A DNA stretch of 64,000 nucleotides from positions 184,501 to 248,500 of the forward strand of contig WPIO01000027.1 in assembly GCA_009760855.2 (NCBI GenBank), written 5' to 3'. The position numbers and the translations under genes were made by a program. The stretch is from Cristatella mucedo (taxonomy: Eukaryota > Bryozoa > Phylactolaemata > Cristatellidae). Below are positions 1-12,773 of the stretch, piece by piece; position 1 is the stretch's first letter, and every line of letters begins with the position of its first letter. Under the pieces are notes generated by a model. It was given only the letters and a program-made list of their open reading frames with translations, did not search any database and was not told the DNA's origin.

Positions 1-348
1 GAGAGCAGAGACAGAGAAAGACAGAGAGAGAGAGACAGAGAGACAGAGAGAGAGACAGAGACAGAGGAGAGAGTGACAGGGAAAAGAAAGAAAAAAGGAA
101 GTTAGACCGACATGAGAGTGAGAGGAGAGAGACGCCAAAGGTAGATAAACGAATGGACATTGAGAATCCCATGCTTGTGGCAATGGAGCAACAGTACCCG
201 CCGTGAGTGAAGCAGAAGGCGGCCAATGAGAAGCACCATCAGCCAGAGGTCACTTTTGTCATACTGGTGCAAGGCCTGGCCACTGGGGTTTATTTACTGG
301 AGTATGCAGGTTAGGAGAGGAAGGCTCCATCTTCACTTGCAAGCTTAC

Positions 349-548
349 CACCCACGGTGACGACCAGTGTGGCAAACGTCGGCCTGTCGGAGTCAAGGTG
401 AGGGTTAAGGCGAACCAGGCCTGTGGTAGCATCAAGCAACAAGAGGCCTGCCTCGTTGCCACTTTTGAATGAATAGCGTAGGTTGCTCTTGTCACATTCG
501 TCCGGATCGAATGCCGGCACGCGGCCAACGTCCGTGGGAAAATGCTGT
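349..548 (-). CDS. CELSR: CELSR exon 7 (EC9, central part)
   Basis: This 200-bp exon has acceptor TTTCAG and donor GTAAGC. It encodes FPTDVGRVPAFDPDECDKSN, LRYSFKSGNEAGLLLLDATT and GLVRLNPHLDSDRPTFATLV, ending in TVGG. This parallels EC9 of CELSR (GRVPAHDPD, LxYSFExGNE, LLNASTG, LDNNRP). One base of a Gly codon carries into the next exon, which lies outside the window together with the EGF, laminin-G, GAIN and seven-pass membrane regions. Confidence 0.9.
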
Positions 549-2163
549 CTGAAATATCATGCCGAACGAACCATCGGTTCCGATGAGCATCAAGGATCAG
601 TGTCTGGCTGCACGCAGCTTCGACGAAGGACTTGGCTAATGCACCAACAAGGCCCATTCCCAAAGACATGCTCCGAGGCATGACCGAATTCCAATATGGA
701 GCTCAAACCCATTAAAAGGCAGTAGCAGCATCACTCACAACCAGATGCTCTGTTTGAACGTTGTGCAAAGCCCATCTGAGCGTAACGATCATGAAGCAAA
801 AATTATCAGAGAAACTTTGTCCTCAGTGAGAAACTGCCATGGCAAAAAATTGCAAGTGAAAGGACTACAAGATGAAAGGCTGCAAAGCAAACACGTGGCA
901 CAGCCCTGACAAAGGCTAACCGGCTGCCGTTCTAAATGGGCTGAGCTTTGCCAAGAAAGCTCAGTGAGGGTGGTGAAAGAGCCTCACAGCAAGATTTCCA
1001 TGTCCTGGCTAGCACCTCATTTAGCTCCATTTGTACAGCACGGGGCTGATGGTGCACAAACAACTGAAGGAGAAAGCAGCAAAACAAAATACCTCCCTAC
1101 TTTCTGGAGCTCATGCAGCATTAAGCAAGCACCTGCTTCGGCAAAGAGTTCAGCAAAGAACAGCCGTGATAATGCAGTGATAAAACTCTTTGACCACGAG
1201 TGAGATAGTCTGTGTGGCATACCCGTACATGTATAGAGCAACAAGATCAAATCTCTCTCTCTCTCTCGCCCTCTCTTATGCGTTGCTCCTTTCTGCCCAG
1301 ACCTTTACTTTCTAGCCTGATCCGTTGCTCAGTAGCCTAGCCTGAACGTTCCACGTCGATCAGACTGAACGATCGATGAATTTGACTGAAAAGCAAAGGT
1401 GAGAGAGAGAGAGCATAGACATTAACAGAAAGCAACTGCATCCCCAGGCTTGTTCAGTCCCACACGACAAACCAAGGTCTAGCTCTAACACCGGGGCCAA
1501 ATCTAGAGTGAGCCACAGTGGAGAAACTGCAATTTCGACTGCTGCTCTGAATGGTGCAGGCAAGCTTTGGGGGGCTTATCATTGCGCCTGTTGAATATCA
1601 CTGTGTCCGCTCAATATCGATGTCACTGAAGCCGCCCACAGACTTTTATCACAACAGATGCCGTAGTTACAGGGAAAAAGCAACACACATGCCTGATATA
1701 ACAGCAGGGAGAACGTACCGCACAAAGTTGCCATGTCACTCTCATGTGACCGCTAATTCCTATTAATTTGAGGCAAATATGAGATCACACACGATGTATG
1801 GGCTGGGAGGCTGACTCACTCCCCTTTCTCACTTACAAAGTGATTTTACTTGGAATGGCTGGCAAGCAATGTGACAACTAAATAAGGAACAGCAAGGCAT
1901 GACAACTCACTTGCGTGCATGCATGAACACACTTCACAAGTATGAAAGTTGGGGAACAGAATGCGAAACACACTCAGATAATAAGTATTACCAAGAGCAC
2001 GCAATGCATCGAAGCAATGCAGCCAAGACGAGTTGGGCATCCAACTGCAGCCGTGAGAGACTGAGGGGCAGTTCGGTCACAGCGTTCTTGCTGCAATCTT
2101 TCAGCTAAACATGTGCTTCAAAACTTGACCGATGCTCCGCTCACAGAGCAGCTCGGTGGTCAC
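549..2163 (-). other. CELSR intron 6
   Basis: Non-coding intron between exons 6 and 7, with GT-AG borders. It contains a short CT microsatellite near 1252-1266 and a GA stretch near 1399-1412. I see no recognisable gene or mobile element in it. Confidence 0.75.
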
Positions 2164-2408
2164 CTGTAATTGTTGACAATGATGAAGAAGTCGCGCAGCT
2201 GTGGAGCATTATCGTTTACATCGACGAGCCGAACGATGACTGTGGCTTTGCTTATCAGAGTCTGAGAAGCTGCCTGGACGTCGAGGCTGAAGTTCTTCTT
2301 TGGCGACTCATAATCCAACTCCACGCGCGACACCAAAACAAAGGACCCGTCGGTTGAAGAGACAAGCTCAAACGCACTTCGATCTCCACCCACCAGGTTG
2401 TAGATCAC
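2164..2408 (-). CDS. CELSR: CELSR exon 6 (rest of EC8, start of EC9)
   Basis: This 245-bp exon has acceptor ATACAG and donor GTGACC. It encodes VIYNLVGGDRSAFELV, VELDYESPKKNFSLDVQA, SKATVIVRLVDVNDNAPQL, then RDFFIIVNNY. The last stretch, a linker followed by F-x-I-x-x-NNY, is a CELSR signature at the EC8-EC9 boundary and is the strongest single piece of evidence against Fat, Dachsous or protocadherin. It ends with two bases of an Arg codon completed in exon 7. Confidence 0.93.
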
Positions 2409-4140
2409 CTGTATGCCATGACCACGACAAAACTTTAGCAACAAGCCAGCGATAGCAGCCAACAGAGCCACGAGCTCACGACTAGAACGATTGCAACGAT
2501 CAGAAAGTATCCACAGCAAAAAAGGAAAGATCCCCAGCAGGTTTAGGTGACCGGACGTCAAGGCAGCAGCAGAGCTCGGCTTGACCTCGAGCAAGTAGCA
2601 CGTGCATATGCCTGAACGTGTGCAATATACTAAGCTAGGTGTTCTCTTCAGCAACAGCTGCATGCTACAAGAAGAGAAGCACCAAGTAGCACTACAAAGC
2701 AACTGCTTAATTAACACGATCGAGAAACGTCAGCACGAGAAAAGTCAGTGTGTTTGTCCAAGAAGCATAAAGTCAGCTACATAATATAGGACAGAGAGTG
2801 CAGAACACTTGTCTCCAAACATATTTTAGCATAGGAGAGCTCCAGCAGAGAATCATCAGATGATTGTTGCAATGCAGTTAAATTTGTCAAATCGTGGTGT
2901 ATCTTAAGAGCTTGAGAATCTTTGGAAACTTTGATTCAAAACCTCAGGTTTGGTAGGGGACAAATGAAGACACGTGGCTAAATGTCTTACAGTTGAGTGG
3001 CAATCAAAGATCATATTGGAAACAAATGTGCTACCATTTGGCACCCCAACTAACAATATATAGTTAGCATATGGAAGTAAGCCAGATCTGCAGCTTGCTA
3101 TTCTCATATATATCCCGGGTCCTGAAAATTGGAAATAAACTGCCTGGCTGTGCAAGCAATCTCTTAAAAACGCCTGTCAACAATAATTGATATTTAAGGA
3201 ATCAACTAGATTGCAGACACCTGCTAAAGATCCTGCTAAGGCATAAACTATCATCAACAAAAAATTCAGGCATTCCAGAAACATGCTCGTGGTCTTTTTC
3301 GGGTTGAAGATGGGTTGAATTTAGGTGGTCACAGTTTTAGACCTTTTGTGTACAAGACCTGCCATCACGGCTGTACTGTCTTAGCTGCCTCTGCCAACAC
3401 AAATCTCTATTTAAAATGAGAAAATCTGTCATATCCTCCATCACGCCGAAGCATGGAGCACTTGCATCACCTGACAAGATAACACATTTGCGTCACATCG
3501 CAAGCTGGCGCTGCGTTGTCTTCTGTGACCATTAATTCCGAGAGTGGCATGTAATAGACATGCAATATACGTCTACTATGACTCAGACAGTGAGCTGCTC
3601 GTAACGAAAAAGGTTCGGTGCCATCTGCATGAATATGAAAGCAAATAGTGCACGCCTGAATTGCCTGCTCAAGTAGCCTGGTATATAATGCTGAAGACAG
3701 ATCCACGTTGAAAGAAAGTGTTACAGGTTTGTTCGAAGAAATCTGACTTTCATGCAAGGCAGACTGGAAGCTGCCAGAAAGTAATATTCAAAACCAGCCC
3801 AGGGCCACATGTGTCTGTCTGGCAATGCGACTTGGTTTTTTGACATGCATAGAAAGAGATAAGTTCTCTAGAGAAGCTATATAAATTTGCTAGTATTCTT
3901 ATTGTTATATCCTTAACTCTTGCTGAATACTGATAAAAAACGAAGAGTATGCTCACAAATATGGAGAATAGTACAGTAGTCATGCAGTAGCATTTAGTGG
4001 TAGAGTCCCAATGTCAGTAGCAACGACAATGAAAGAATATGCAGCGAGAGCAATGATATTCGGCAGGGGGCAGGCAAGGGACTCAAGCTCACACGGGAAA
4101 GGGAGGTAATTGCATGGAGGTACATCATCTGTCCACTTAC
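2409..4140 (-). other. CELSR intron 5
   Basis: Non-coding intron between exons 5 and 6. It is moderately AT-rich. No repeat family, RNA gene or open frame with coding character was recognised. Confidence 0.7.
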
Positions 4141-4397
4141 ACGTGCATTTACTCCCTGATCAGCATCTGTCGCCTTAATAGCTGCGTCGATTGATGTGCC
4201 AATCGGCTCTCTCTCCCTGATTCGACGTATAATGATAGGGGATTCAAATACAGGTGCATTGTCATTGACGTCCAGAACAGTAATATAGACAAACACAGAG
4301 GATGATCTGGGTGGTGAACCCATGTCGACGGCCACAGCTGTGAGATTGTAAAATTCAGCAACCTCGCGGTCCAGCTCCTTGTTTATTCGCAAAACGC
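4141..4397 (-). CDS. CELSR: CELSR exon 5 (rest of EC7, start of EC8)
   Basis: This 257-bp exon has acceptor GTTGCAG and donor GTAAGT. It encodes VLRINKELDREVAEFYN, TAVAVDMGSPPRSS, the linker LDVNDNAPVFESP, and EC8 up to KATDADQGVNAR. It starts with the two bases that complete Gly and ends on a codon boundary. The pattern matches the EC7-EC8 junction of CELSR (LDRE-x-AxY, AVDxGxPP, ATDxDxGxNA). The frame is open throughout. Confidence 0.9.
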
Positions 4398-4461
4398 CTG
4401 CAACCAACCACAAAGACCTGCTGGGACAGCGTTGTTTTCCAATCAGCGATAATAACAACAC

Positions 4462-5112
4462 ATTTTATAGCACCCTCAGAGAACTTAATCTCTTTCTAGG
4501 CACTTTACATATCTATAACGGAACCATGACCAAATGATTAGTGGCGACATGCACCGTGTCAACAAGCATAATAAGATCAAGGGTAACATGCACATTGTCG
4601 ACAGGCAAATATGGTTAGTGGTAGCATGCAGAGTGTCAGCACGCAAAGCATATACAAAGGACAAGTCACAGGGACCCAGCAAATGCTGTAAGAAACAGGA
4701 GCGCTGTTTTCTTCTTTTTTGTCGTCAAGTCAAGTGATGTCGTGACGCCAGTCGGCAGTGAGTTCCAGACTTTGGGAGCATATAAACTAAAGGCATGGTA
4801 TCCAAGGATTTGAGGTTCGTACGAGATATAGCTAAACGATTTGAGTCAGAAAAGTGGGTTTTGCGATGCTTAGCCTGGTGGGGGAGTAGTTCTGATAGGT
4901 AGACTGGAGCCAGAGAATGAAGGGACCTAAAAGTGAGAACCTTGAAGTCGATATACTGCTTGATTGGGAGCCAGTGCAGAAGGGCAAAAAGTAGTGTGAT
5001 GTGGCAACTGCAACGTTCACGACTGACCAGCCTAGCTGCAGAGTTTTGCACTAACTATAAGTGCCTGACTGCACAGGCCGGTAAACTAGCAAGCAGTGAG
5101 TTACAGAAGTCA
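4462..5112 (-). mobile_element. CR1/L2-like LINE 3' fragment in CELSR intron 4
   Basis: Read on the minus strand, this gives the C-terminal end of a non-LTR reverse transcriptase ORF (QNSAARLVSRERCSCHIT, then LHWLPIKQYIDFKVLTFRSL, then AKHRKTHFSDSNRL). The family 3' hairpin AGAGATTAAGTTCTCT follows near 4475-4495. It is 5' truncated and carries frameshifts. The sense orientation is the same as that of CELSR. Confidence 0.8.
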
Positions 5113-5116
5113 TTTC

Positions 5117-5274
5117 TGGCACACTAGGTAAGGCGGTTGCTTTCACGACCTCGGTCCCGAGGTCGTGGGTTCGATTCCTGTGGTGGGCGATCCTTTATTG
5201 CCACTGCAAGCGGTGGTGATAGCCGTAAAGGCTCTTCTGTCGCTATACAAAACGAGGCTGTTTAAGCAGCTAGG
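5117..5274 (+). mobile_element. tRNA-derived SINE, family A
   Basis: A tRNA-like head has a B-box-like GGTTCGATTCC near 5169. It is followed by the family A body (TTTATTGCCACTGCAAGCGG, then GATAGCCGTAAAGGC, then AAAACGAGGCTGTTTAAGCAG). Other copies lie near 7109, 32537 and 37351. It directly abuts the LINE fragment before it. Confidence 0.75.
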
Positions 5275-5689
5275 ATTTCTGAAACCGGTCTCAACATATT
5301 GAACGAAAATTAAGGGCTAGCAGTTGAAAAAATTGCAATGAAAGAAGCCATTACCTTGGGTATAAATATCTGATGATTTCTAAAGGACTCATTATTCTTA
5401 GTAATGAACATTCTTGCCTAAACTGTCAGATTGTACCGGCATGGTAACAGCAAAGAAATAACAGCGGTACAGCAGTGACGTACAGATTTTGCTGAATTAT
5501 TCTCGAAATGTGTCCGCATTAAACATCAGGCACCTGCCGAGGGGCCTAATGTCTAGGACATTGATGCTTACAGCAGGTGTCTATGCCACGACAAATCGCA
5601 GTCTACTACAGGACAGGTTTTTATACTATCTCCCAATCACTACCCCAGTCGGGCAATAAGCATGCCAGCAACAGACAACTGAACCTTAC

Positions 5690-6516
5690 CAGTCGCCGGC
5701 TCAACGGTAAATCTGCCTTGGCCATCACTACCATCGGCAAGCATGTAGCGAATGCGAGAGTTTGAAGTACCAGGCTGGTCCCGGTCAGTGGAAAGGACAC
5801 GAATTACACTTGTTCCAACAGCCAAATCTTCCAGCACCTCGGTGGCATACGAAGTCCGGTCAAACACAGGTGGATTGTCATTGACATCAAGCAAGCGAAT
5901 ATGTACAGCTACAGGATCCGACGACAGCTTTGGAGTGCCTCTATCCTCTGCGATGAGGTCCAGTTCAAAACTCTGAGTGGTTGGATCGTCTCGGTCTAAA
6001 GTACCGTTAACAAAGATGATCCCAGAATCTGAGTCAATATTAAATGGTATTTTCACCGACGATGGAACAAAGTGGTAAGTAACTCGGCCATTTTCTTCAA
6101 TGTCTTGATCAGTGGCAACGACCCTGTACACCGAGGTGCCTATCGGATGGCTCTCGGAGACACCAAAGGAATATGATGGCTGAGAAAACGTGGGTGCAAA
6201 GCGGTTCTTGCCTATCACATTGACAAGCACACGGCAGGTGGCATTCTGCCTTGCAGTGTCCGTAGCTACCACAAAGAGTTCGTAGAATCGGCGACGCTGA
6301 TAGTTGAGAGACTTGGCCACTCTAATTACACCGAACGACTGCTCACGGGACATGACAAATTCCCTGTTGCTATCACCAGAGAAAATGGAGTAGGCGACCA
6401 CATCGTTTTCATCAGGGTCGAGTGCAACTATGGTGGCCACTTCAGAGCCGACCTGGGCATCTTCTGATATCACGGCCGTGTACAGCCCCTTGGAAAATGA
6501 AGGGGAGTTGTCGTTG
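5690..6516 (-). CDS. CELSR: CELSR exon 4 (EC5, EC6, first part of EC7)
   Basis: This 827-bp exon has acceptor CTTGCAG and donor GTAAGG. It opens with the linker NDNSPSF. EC5 follows (DPDENDVVAYSIFSGDSN, then SLNYQRRRFYELFVVATD), then EC6 (ATDQDIEENGRVTYHF, LDRDDPTTQSFELDLIAEDRGTP, LLDVNDNPPVF), then EC7 up to GRFTVEPATG. The atypical EC5-EC6 linker with no NDN (VIGKNRFAPTF) corresponds to the degenerate EC5 linker of CELSR, which helps to identify the family. One base carries over to complete the Gly codon in exon 5. Confidence 0.92.
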
Positions 6517-7108
6517 CTGCAAGAGAAAAATGACAAGCCTCAATATTTGCAAACGTAGACAGATCTGAAAACAAGACAGCAGGTAACAACTGCAAGTGAC
6601 ACAGACGGTATCACAGGTCAACGAACGAGCTAAATAAAAACACCGGGCCATTACACGGCCTGGGGCTCAATGTATTTGTTTGCAAGTCACACGATCTTTT
6701 AGAAGAAAAAGCCAATCAAAGGAGCCAGCTGTCCATCTCCTTTAGTGGTGCAACAATTATGCAAAGATCAAAGTGCAAAAGGGACAGCAAAGGCAGGGAG
6801 AAAGGGGATGAGAAAGAGGCGCTAAGCTTGTCAATGAAACCCCTAGCTGCACCGCCATTCATATTTCTACAGCTCTTGAACACTCAAAACTACGAATAAG
6901 ATACCGTGGCAATTGGAAGAATGACGAACATGACATGTCGTCCATCATTGGGAGATAAGACTACAACCTTCAAAAACCAGAGTCATGAGTCCTGCCAACT
7001 CAACCCTTTCGACTGACCACATGCCGATCTGGTGCTGACCGAATGCCAGTGTTTGCACGGCATGGCTACTAGCCAGGCAGGCTTCTAGCTGGGCAAGCTC
7101 CTGGGTCT
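6517..7108 (-). other. CELSR intron 3, repeat-free part
   Basis: Start of the intron between exons 3 and 4, reading along the plus strand. No feature recognised before the SINE at 7109. The rest of the intron (about 7786-8312) is also featureless. Confidence 0.6.
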
Positions 7109-7256
7109 CAGCCCAGGAGTAAGGTGCTTGCTCTTCACGACCCAGGTCGTGGGTTCGAACCCTGCAGCAGGCGAACCTGCATTGCCTACCTCAAGTGGTG
7201 GCGATAGCCGTTAGAATGCAATGGCCTACACAAAATGAGGCTGTTAAATCAGCTAG
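7109..7256 (+). mobile_element. tRNA-derived SINE, family A, abutting a LINE
   Basis: The head reads GTGCTTGCTCTTCACGACC with a B box GGTTCGAACCC near 7153. The body has GTGGTGGCGATAGCCGTTAG and the tail AATGAGGCTGTTAAATCAGC. The LINE fragment starts at the next base with no spacer, in the same orientation. Confidence 0.75.
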
Positions 7257-7785
7257 CCTTTACATTAGGTTTTGTCACTCACTTTTAGGTCACTTCATTC
7301 TATGGCTCCAGCCTATCTCTCAGATATACTACCCCATCAGGCCAAGCATCGTACCACCCGCTTTTCAGAATCAAACAGTCTACAAATACCTCGTACAAAC
7401 CTTAATTCCTTTGGAGACCGTGCATTCAGTTTGTATGCTCCCAAAGCCTGGAACTGCCTCCCGACCTGCGTCAGAACATCCCCTGACCTGACCACATTTA
7501 AAAGGAACTTAAAAACACACCTATTTAGGACAGCATTTAGTGGGTCCCTGTGATTCGTCCTTCATGTGCTTATGTGTGCTGACACTGTGCATGCTGCCAC
7601 TAACCACATTTGCATGCTGACCCTGTGCATGTCACCCCTGACCATATTATTCATTTTGTTTGTTTTTCAAGCATGATTTTACTTACCATTCAATTGCATT
7701 TCACTTTGCAGCAAATGTAAAGCGCCTAGAAAGAGATTAAGTTCTATGAGGGCGCTTTATCAAGTGCATCATTATTATTACTCTA
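7257..7785 (+). mobile_element. CR1/L2-like LINE 3' fragment
   Basis: Plus-strand C-terminal reverse transcriptase ORF end (FRSLHSMAPAYLSDILPHQA, then SFGDRAFSLYAPKAWNCLPT, then FKRNLKTHLFRTAFSGSL*). A roughly 180-bp 3' UTR follows with a hairpin near 7722-7760 and a short ATT tail. It is 5' truncated. Confidence 0.85.
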
Positions 7786-8312
7786 CTTTACAGGGCAGCT
7801 CCTAGCTGCGACGAGTGCATGGGGGCAGCCCTAACCATTTCACACATCTGACAGCAAGCAAAAGAGTAAGCAAGAAAGTGAGACTGCTGCTGCAACTCAC
7901 GGGAAGGAAAATGCAACGGCAATAGATCGGCCTGAGTACCCGACTACTATTTGTACAAGCTTGCGTGCTGCGCTAACGATGCACTAATGCTTGGCTATGT
8001 AACTAGGGCTCACAACTTCATTGTTGGAGCGAGCTGATGTCATTGCTGGCTGGCACATGCTACAAGGTCAGCAGATTGAATGAAACCTGGTCGGCTGAAA
8101 TGCTGGAGGATGCAAGCACGAACGACGTGGAGCAGCACTCTCCGGCACACAGCCAATGACTAGAGAAGAGCTTCAGCAACCACACAGACCAATGCAAATA
8201 TAGCCTAACGAGTTGCAACAGCACAGAGCCGTGAGACAGGATACAACAGACATTGTGATGTGTCTGTCTAATCCACCAAACAGTTAATGACAGCAAGCAC
8301 AAGGCCACCTAC

Positions 8313-8588
8313 ATGTCCATGACGGTGACAGTAACAGATGTAGTAGCATTCAGCGGCGGAGTTCCATTGTCAGTAGAAACGACAATGAAAGAGTATGCAG
8401 CTGTTGCCTCCCGGTCAATTGCTCCATTCGTTACGAGCATGCCGCTGCTGCTGTCCACCGAGATTGGCATTCTCGCAGGCGCTGCCACAATTGAATATGT
8501 GAGCCGGGCATTATCACCGACGTCGGAATCCGTCGCCGGCACAGCTCCGACGGCAGTCCTGAGAGGCACGTTCTCGTACACACTAAAC
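8313..8588 (-). CDS. CELSR: CELSR exon 3 (EC4)
   Basis: This 276-bp exon has acceptor CGTGCAG and donor GTAGGT. It encodes nearly all of EC4: VYENVPLRTAVGAVPATDSD, GDNARLTYSIV, a GAIDRE motif and the strand ending in VTVTVMD. The NDN part of the linker is completed by the next exon (GAC AT|C AAC GAC AAC), a typical cadherin phase-2 split. The match to CELSR EC4 is clear from the order GDNARL-Y, then DRE, then Y-F-V-D-GTP. The reading frame is intact. Confidence 0.88.
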
Positions 8589-11500
8589 CTGCACGAGGAA
8601 ATCGTGTAGGTCTAAGCACGTGATCACGTACGACCGAGCAGCCAGAGAGCAGCAAGCAAGCAAGCCATCCCGGGGACCTAGCGCTTAGTTCATTCTACTC
8701 GAGATGCTGGACGAGCCATGAGATATATCAGGTTATGCTGAAGAGAAATGTGCAAACGGTGATTCTAAGAGTGCAGGCAAACACATGAGCTAGTCTTACA
8801 TGAAATTTTTATTAGTAGTGGCATGACCATCCAGCGAACAGATGAGACCACACCGGGACAAACGCCGACAGTGACGAGGCTATGGCAACTCCAACGGGCT
8901 CGCAAGCGTGTCTGCATGAGCATGCACACACGCCACACAGCAGCATACATACAGCAATGGGGTACCAAGAACAACTAACCAGAACTAAACATCTTCTGAC
9001 CAACCACGAAGCTCCTCCAGTAAACGTCGACCTACCCAGTCTGACTAGCGATGGCTCAGTAAAAATAATACAGCACACAGAGCTTGATTATCTAGCAATG
9101 CACGTGTAAATTGTGCAACAGAGCTTCAATGCACGAGAAGGAAGAGCACGAGGAGGAAGAGCACGAGGAGGCAGCCATGGTCAACGGCCATGGTCAACGG
9201 CCCATTGCTTCCGGCGTCCAGCAATGGTAAATGGTGTCAGCAGTACACCGAGTTTGTGCTGAACTGTGTGCTACTTATTCCCCCCCCCCACTTATGGTTA
9301 CATCAAAGAAGAGTCAACAAGCTTCCATATTCACAGCCTTTCCTCGGAACAGAGGCGGCCTCTCGGCGAAGCTGACAGGGCCACTGCACGGCGACCGCAC
9401 TCGTCCACTTCAGCAGTAGTGCAATGCCCCCTGGATCCTTCCGGCCTCCCCTTTCCCAAGAGCAACTTCCGGATCTTGCCGCCAGAACCGGATGCGGCCA
9501 GTATAAGCCACAGCAGCCAGCGCTACGCCACTAACCACAAAGCGCACCAGTTCTGCTGCATTCTGCTGCATTCTGCTTAACTTTGCAGTAAAAAGAGTTA
9601 GGAGTAACTGACATAGTGCACGAGACGACCGACTTCACAGCTGCTCCAACGATCACAGCTCTATAGCTGTTGGGACTGGAAGCAGACGGCAGTGTGAAGC
9701 AATAATGAGGCTGCTGAATAACACGGACATTCCAACGATGCCTCTCTGACAGCGGAGGTGCTTGCCATGCTGTGGCCAAGAGAAGGGCTAGCAAAGAGCA
9801 TGCAATATAATAGAGTAGCAAATGCACTGTAACTTAAGTGCTTTGCTACTACAGTGAAGGCCAAAGAAAGATGCTTGCTGAGCTGGCTACTCGACACTAC
9901 TGACTAACGAGTTGAAGTCACTGAACAAATGCATGCAGTTACGCACACCGTGGCAGAGCTTGGCAGTAAAAAGAGTAGCTATAAATCAATATAACGAGTC
10001 CACTGTTCGTTAATGTAGACCAGTGTATTCCGGTAGTCACAAGAAGGCGGTATGTACAGCACCAGCCACGGTGCACAATCTACTTTGAAGTTGCAAGTAC
10101 AGCTGCCAGGCTAGAGGATTGGAGTAGAGCTAACAATTACTACAGATATCCAGCTCATACGGACTAAACCATAGACTATGAGACGTATCCGGTTTCTGAT
10201 CATTATAATTCACAGACGACTAATAATGTCAAGCATTCTCGAGTTGGATCGATTTAATTAAGCATAACAAGCTTGCAGCCAGGCTGCCGGGGTCTTTGCT
10301 CCGGCTAGAAAGGGGGTCTACATGGTGTTTGCCTTCTGTCCCGTTTCCTTCTAGCATCTTACTAGCTCCAAAAGCTGTTGCCAATCGTAGCCGACAGCTC
10401 ACTTGCCAGCTCAAACTCCTCACCTAATCTCAGCGATTGATGTTAATTTACAATCGATTTTTGTACTGCTTCTATAATCACGTACACCGCAAGAACTGGG
10501 AGCTTCGGCATAGCCCTGATGTGGGATTTCGGCAAGGGTTGAAGGGTCAATTTAAACCTCTTCACGATTGCCTTTACTGCCAAAGGCCTCCATACCTGTT
10601 TCCTACAGCTTGAGCCTGCAGTTTCCTTTAGTGCTCAGATGATTTCACTGGTCACACTGGTGGTAATTCCTTTCAAATCAATGACAAAGGCAAGCCTTTG
10701 ACAGCACCCGATTGGTCATTCATTCCTGGCTTCTATCGGTCTTAACCAAGAAGTGGAGCCACGCTCAGCTGCATCGACCTTCCATCTTGGTACCCCAGTC
10801 TCAGTGATTTATGCACCAAAGATGAAAGCAAGACCGAACCAGGATTAAACCAATCGCGAAAACCTACCTTTAGGCTTTCAGCTCAGATCCCTCACCCTCT
10901 CCTGCCCCTCAGGCACTGGCACGTGCCACCTGGCACAGCTACATGCCACCTGGCACAGCGTCACGGCTAGCTATGCCAGCCATTCGAGTGACCGCTTCGA
11001 CCAGTGACAACCTGGCCGGTTCAGAGAAGCAGACAGCGAGCAGCGAGCTGCATAGAAAGTCAGAAGTGTAGCTGGGCATGAGCGTGCTGCTGCAGACGGA
11101 GCAATAAACGGTCGGCAGCAGTCATGAGGAGCTCTGGCTTGGCAAGTCGGTGGACGGTAGAAGCAGAAGCTGGACACAATGGCAAGTGGTATTCGACCCA
11201 TGACGCCCCAACACTGGCAAAACATGGTGTGACAGCCTGCTGGCAGCAAGGTGAGACTGCTATTGTGGGATTTCAGACAATGGACAAGCCATTTGCAAAG
11301 GGAGAACAATGCCGATGAATAGGCAGCAGGCTGACTGAGATCAGAGCCACTGTTGTCAAATGAAGCAACATCATTCAGGATTCAGCAATCGCCGAGTGAG
11401 AGGAGAGAGGCAATTGCATTTCAGCCAGCAGGCGAACACGACTAGCTGCAAGGTGAATGCTGCCTTCAGGATGACCAGCTGAAACTAGCCGGTCATCCGG

Positions 11501-12773
11501 AACGTCCACCGACACAGCTGAAAGCCAGGCAGCAATAAATTCAATTAGTCTGAATATACTGTGCAAGCTACTTTTCGTGGGCACACCCTCCATGCTGATA
11601 CCATAAGCAATCATGTAATGAAAACTATTGCATATTGTGCACACACACATACCACCACGTGATTACCAAGAGGGACGGCCAGCAAGCCCTTTACCCTCTC
11701 CCCCCCCCCCCCCCCCGATTGGACCGACGCAGAGAAGGGGGGGGACGAGCTCACTTTCCAGCCAGTTCAACCGTGCTAGGCTGCTCCATCAGAAAAGCAA
11801 AGGTTTGGCCGCCTCAGCAGCTTAGCTACGCCTGTGTGCACCACCCAGCCAGGTGCTTTACACACGCCAGGTGCTTCACACGCGTGCGAATCATCAGGAG
11901 CAGGCAGCAGATCAATCAGAGGCAGCAGAATCAGGAGCAGGCGCAGGACCAGCTGCCTCTGCTCCTGCCCCCTTGGCTACAGTGCCAGCAGTGCTGTTCA
12001 ACACCTGCACCCGAGGAAGCACAAACAGTGGGGCACAGCAAAGCACCAGCAGGCAGCAAGAACAATGGCAGACAGAACAAGCAGGTAGCATACAATGGCT
12101 GCAAACAGAGGCAGGCAAGCATCAGCAGCCAGTCGTTCGATGACTGCCACCTGGGCCCGAGCAGACGCTGGTTCGATTCTGGCCCAGCCAAACGGCTATC
12201 GGTAAGCTCTGAGTCATAGCAGCGCTTGAAATGCAGCACAACTAGCTCACTCCCGATTTGCCATTTCTTTTCTGCAGCTGCTTTATGCAAGCCAGCCCAG
12301 ATCCCGTCTTGCTAAGCACCAACTCATGCTCACAGGCTAATTCTTCCCCTAGTCATTCATCAGAGTTAGTAATGCTCCCACACGAGAGACTGGAAGCAAG
12401 CGCCTGCCAAAGCATTAAGGTGAGCCAGATGCCAAGCCGTGACCTGCTGGCACGGACAAGGTTCCGCAGGATAAAGAGCTGGACAGCAGCAGATCCCAAG
12501 AGCTCTGCAGCCTGCCTCCAGACGGTTGAGCTCGAATGTTTCGCACGATATCCCGCACCCCTAGCAATAGCTCGGTTACAATCGATACTTGTGCAATCCA
12601 GCATTGACATCGTCTAACACGGGCTCAGCAGTTTCGGATCGAAGAAAAGGTGCCACTTTATCAAGTAAAATGAAAGGGAAGATCGTGTTCACTTGCAGCT
12701 TGCTAATACAGCGACAGTAGCTGTGCGAATGGACCAAGAGCCAAAGTCATAAGAGACAAGTCAATACACTCAC
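8589..12773 (-). other. CELSR intron 2
   Basis: Long intron of about 4.2 kb. It contains a 14-bp direct duplication near 9175-9200, a C run near 11699-11717 and CAG-rich stretches near 11895-12130 that create spurious open frames on several strands. No repeat family or gene recognised. Confidence 0.7.

Noticed and set aside
11635-12219. Gln-rich open frames in CELSR intron 2
   Set aside because: They come from CAG/CAGCAG-rich low-complexity DNA and are open on both strands at once. The flanking CELSR exons join cleanly across this intron.
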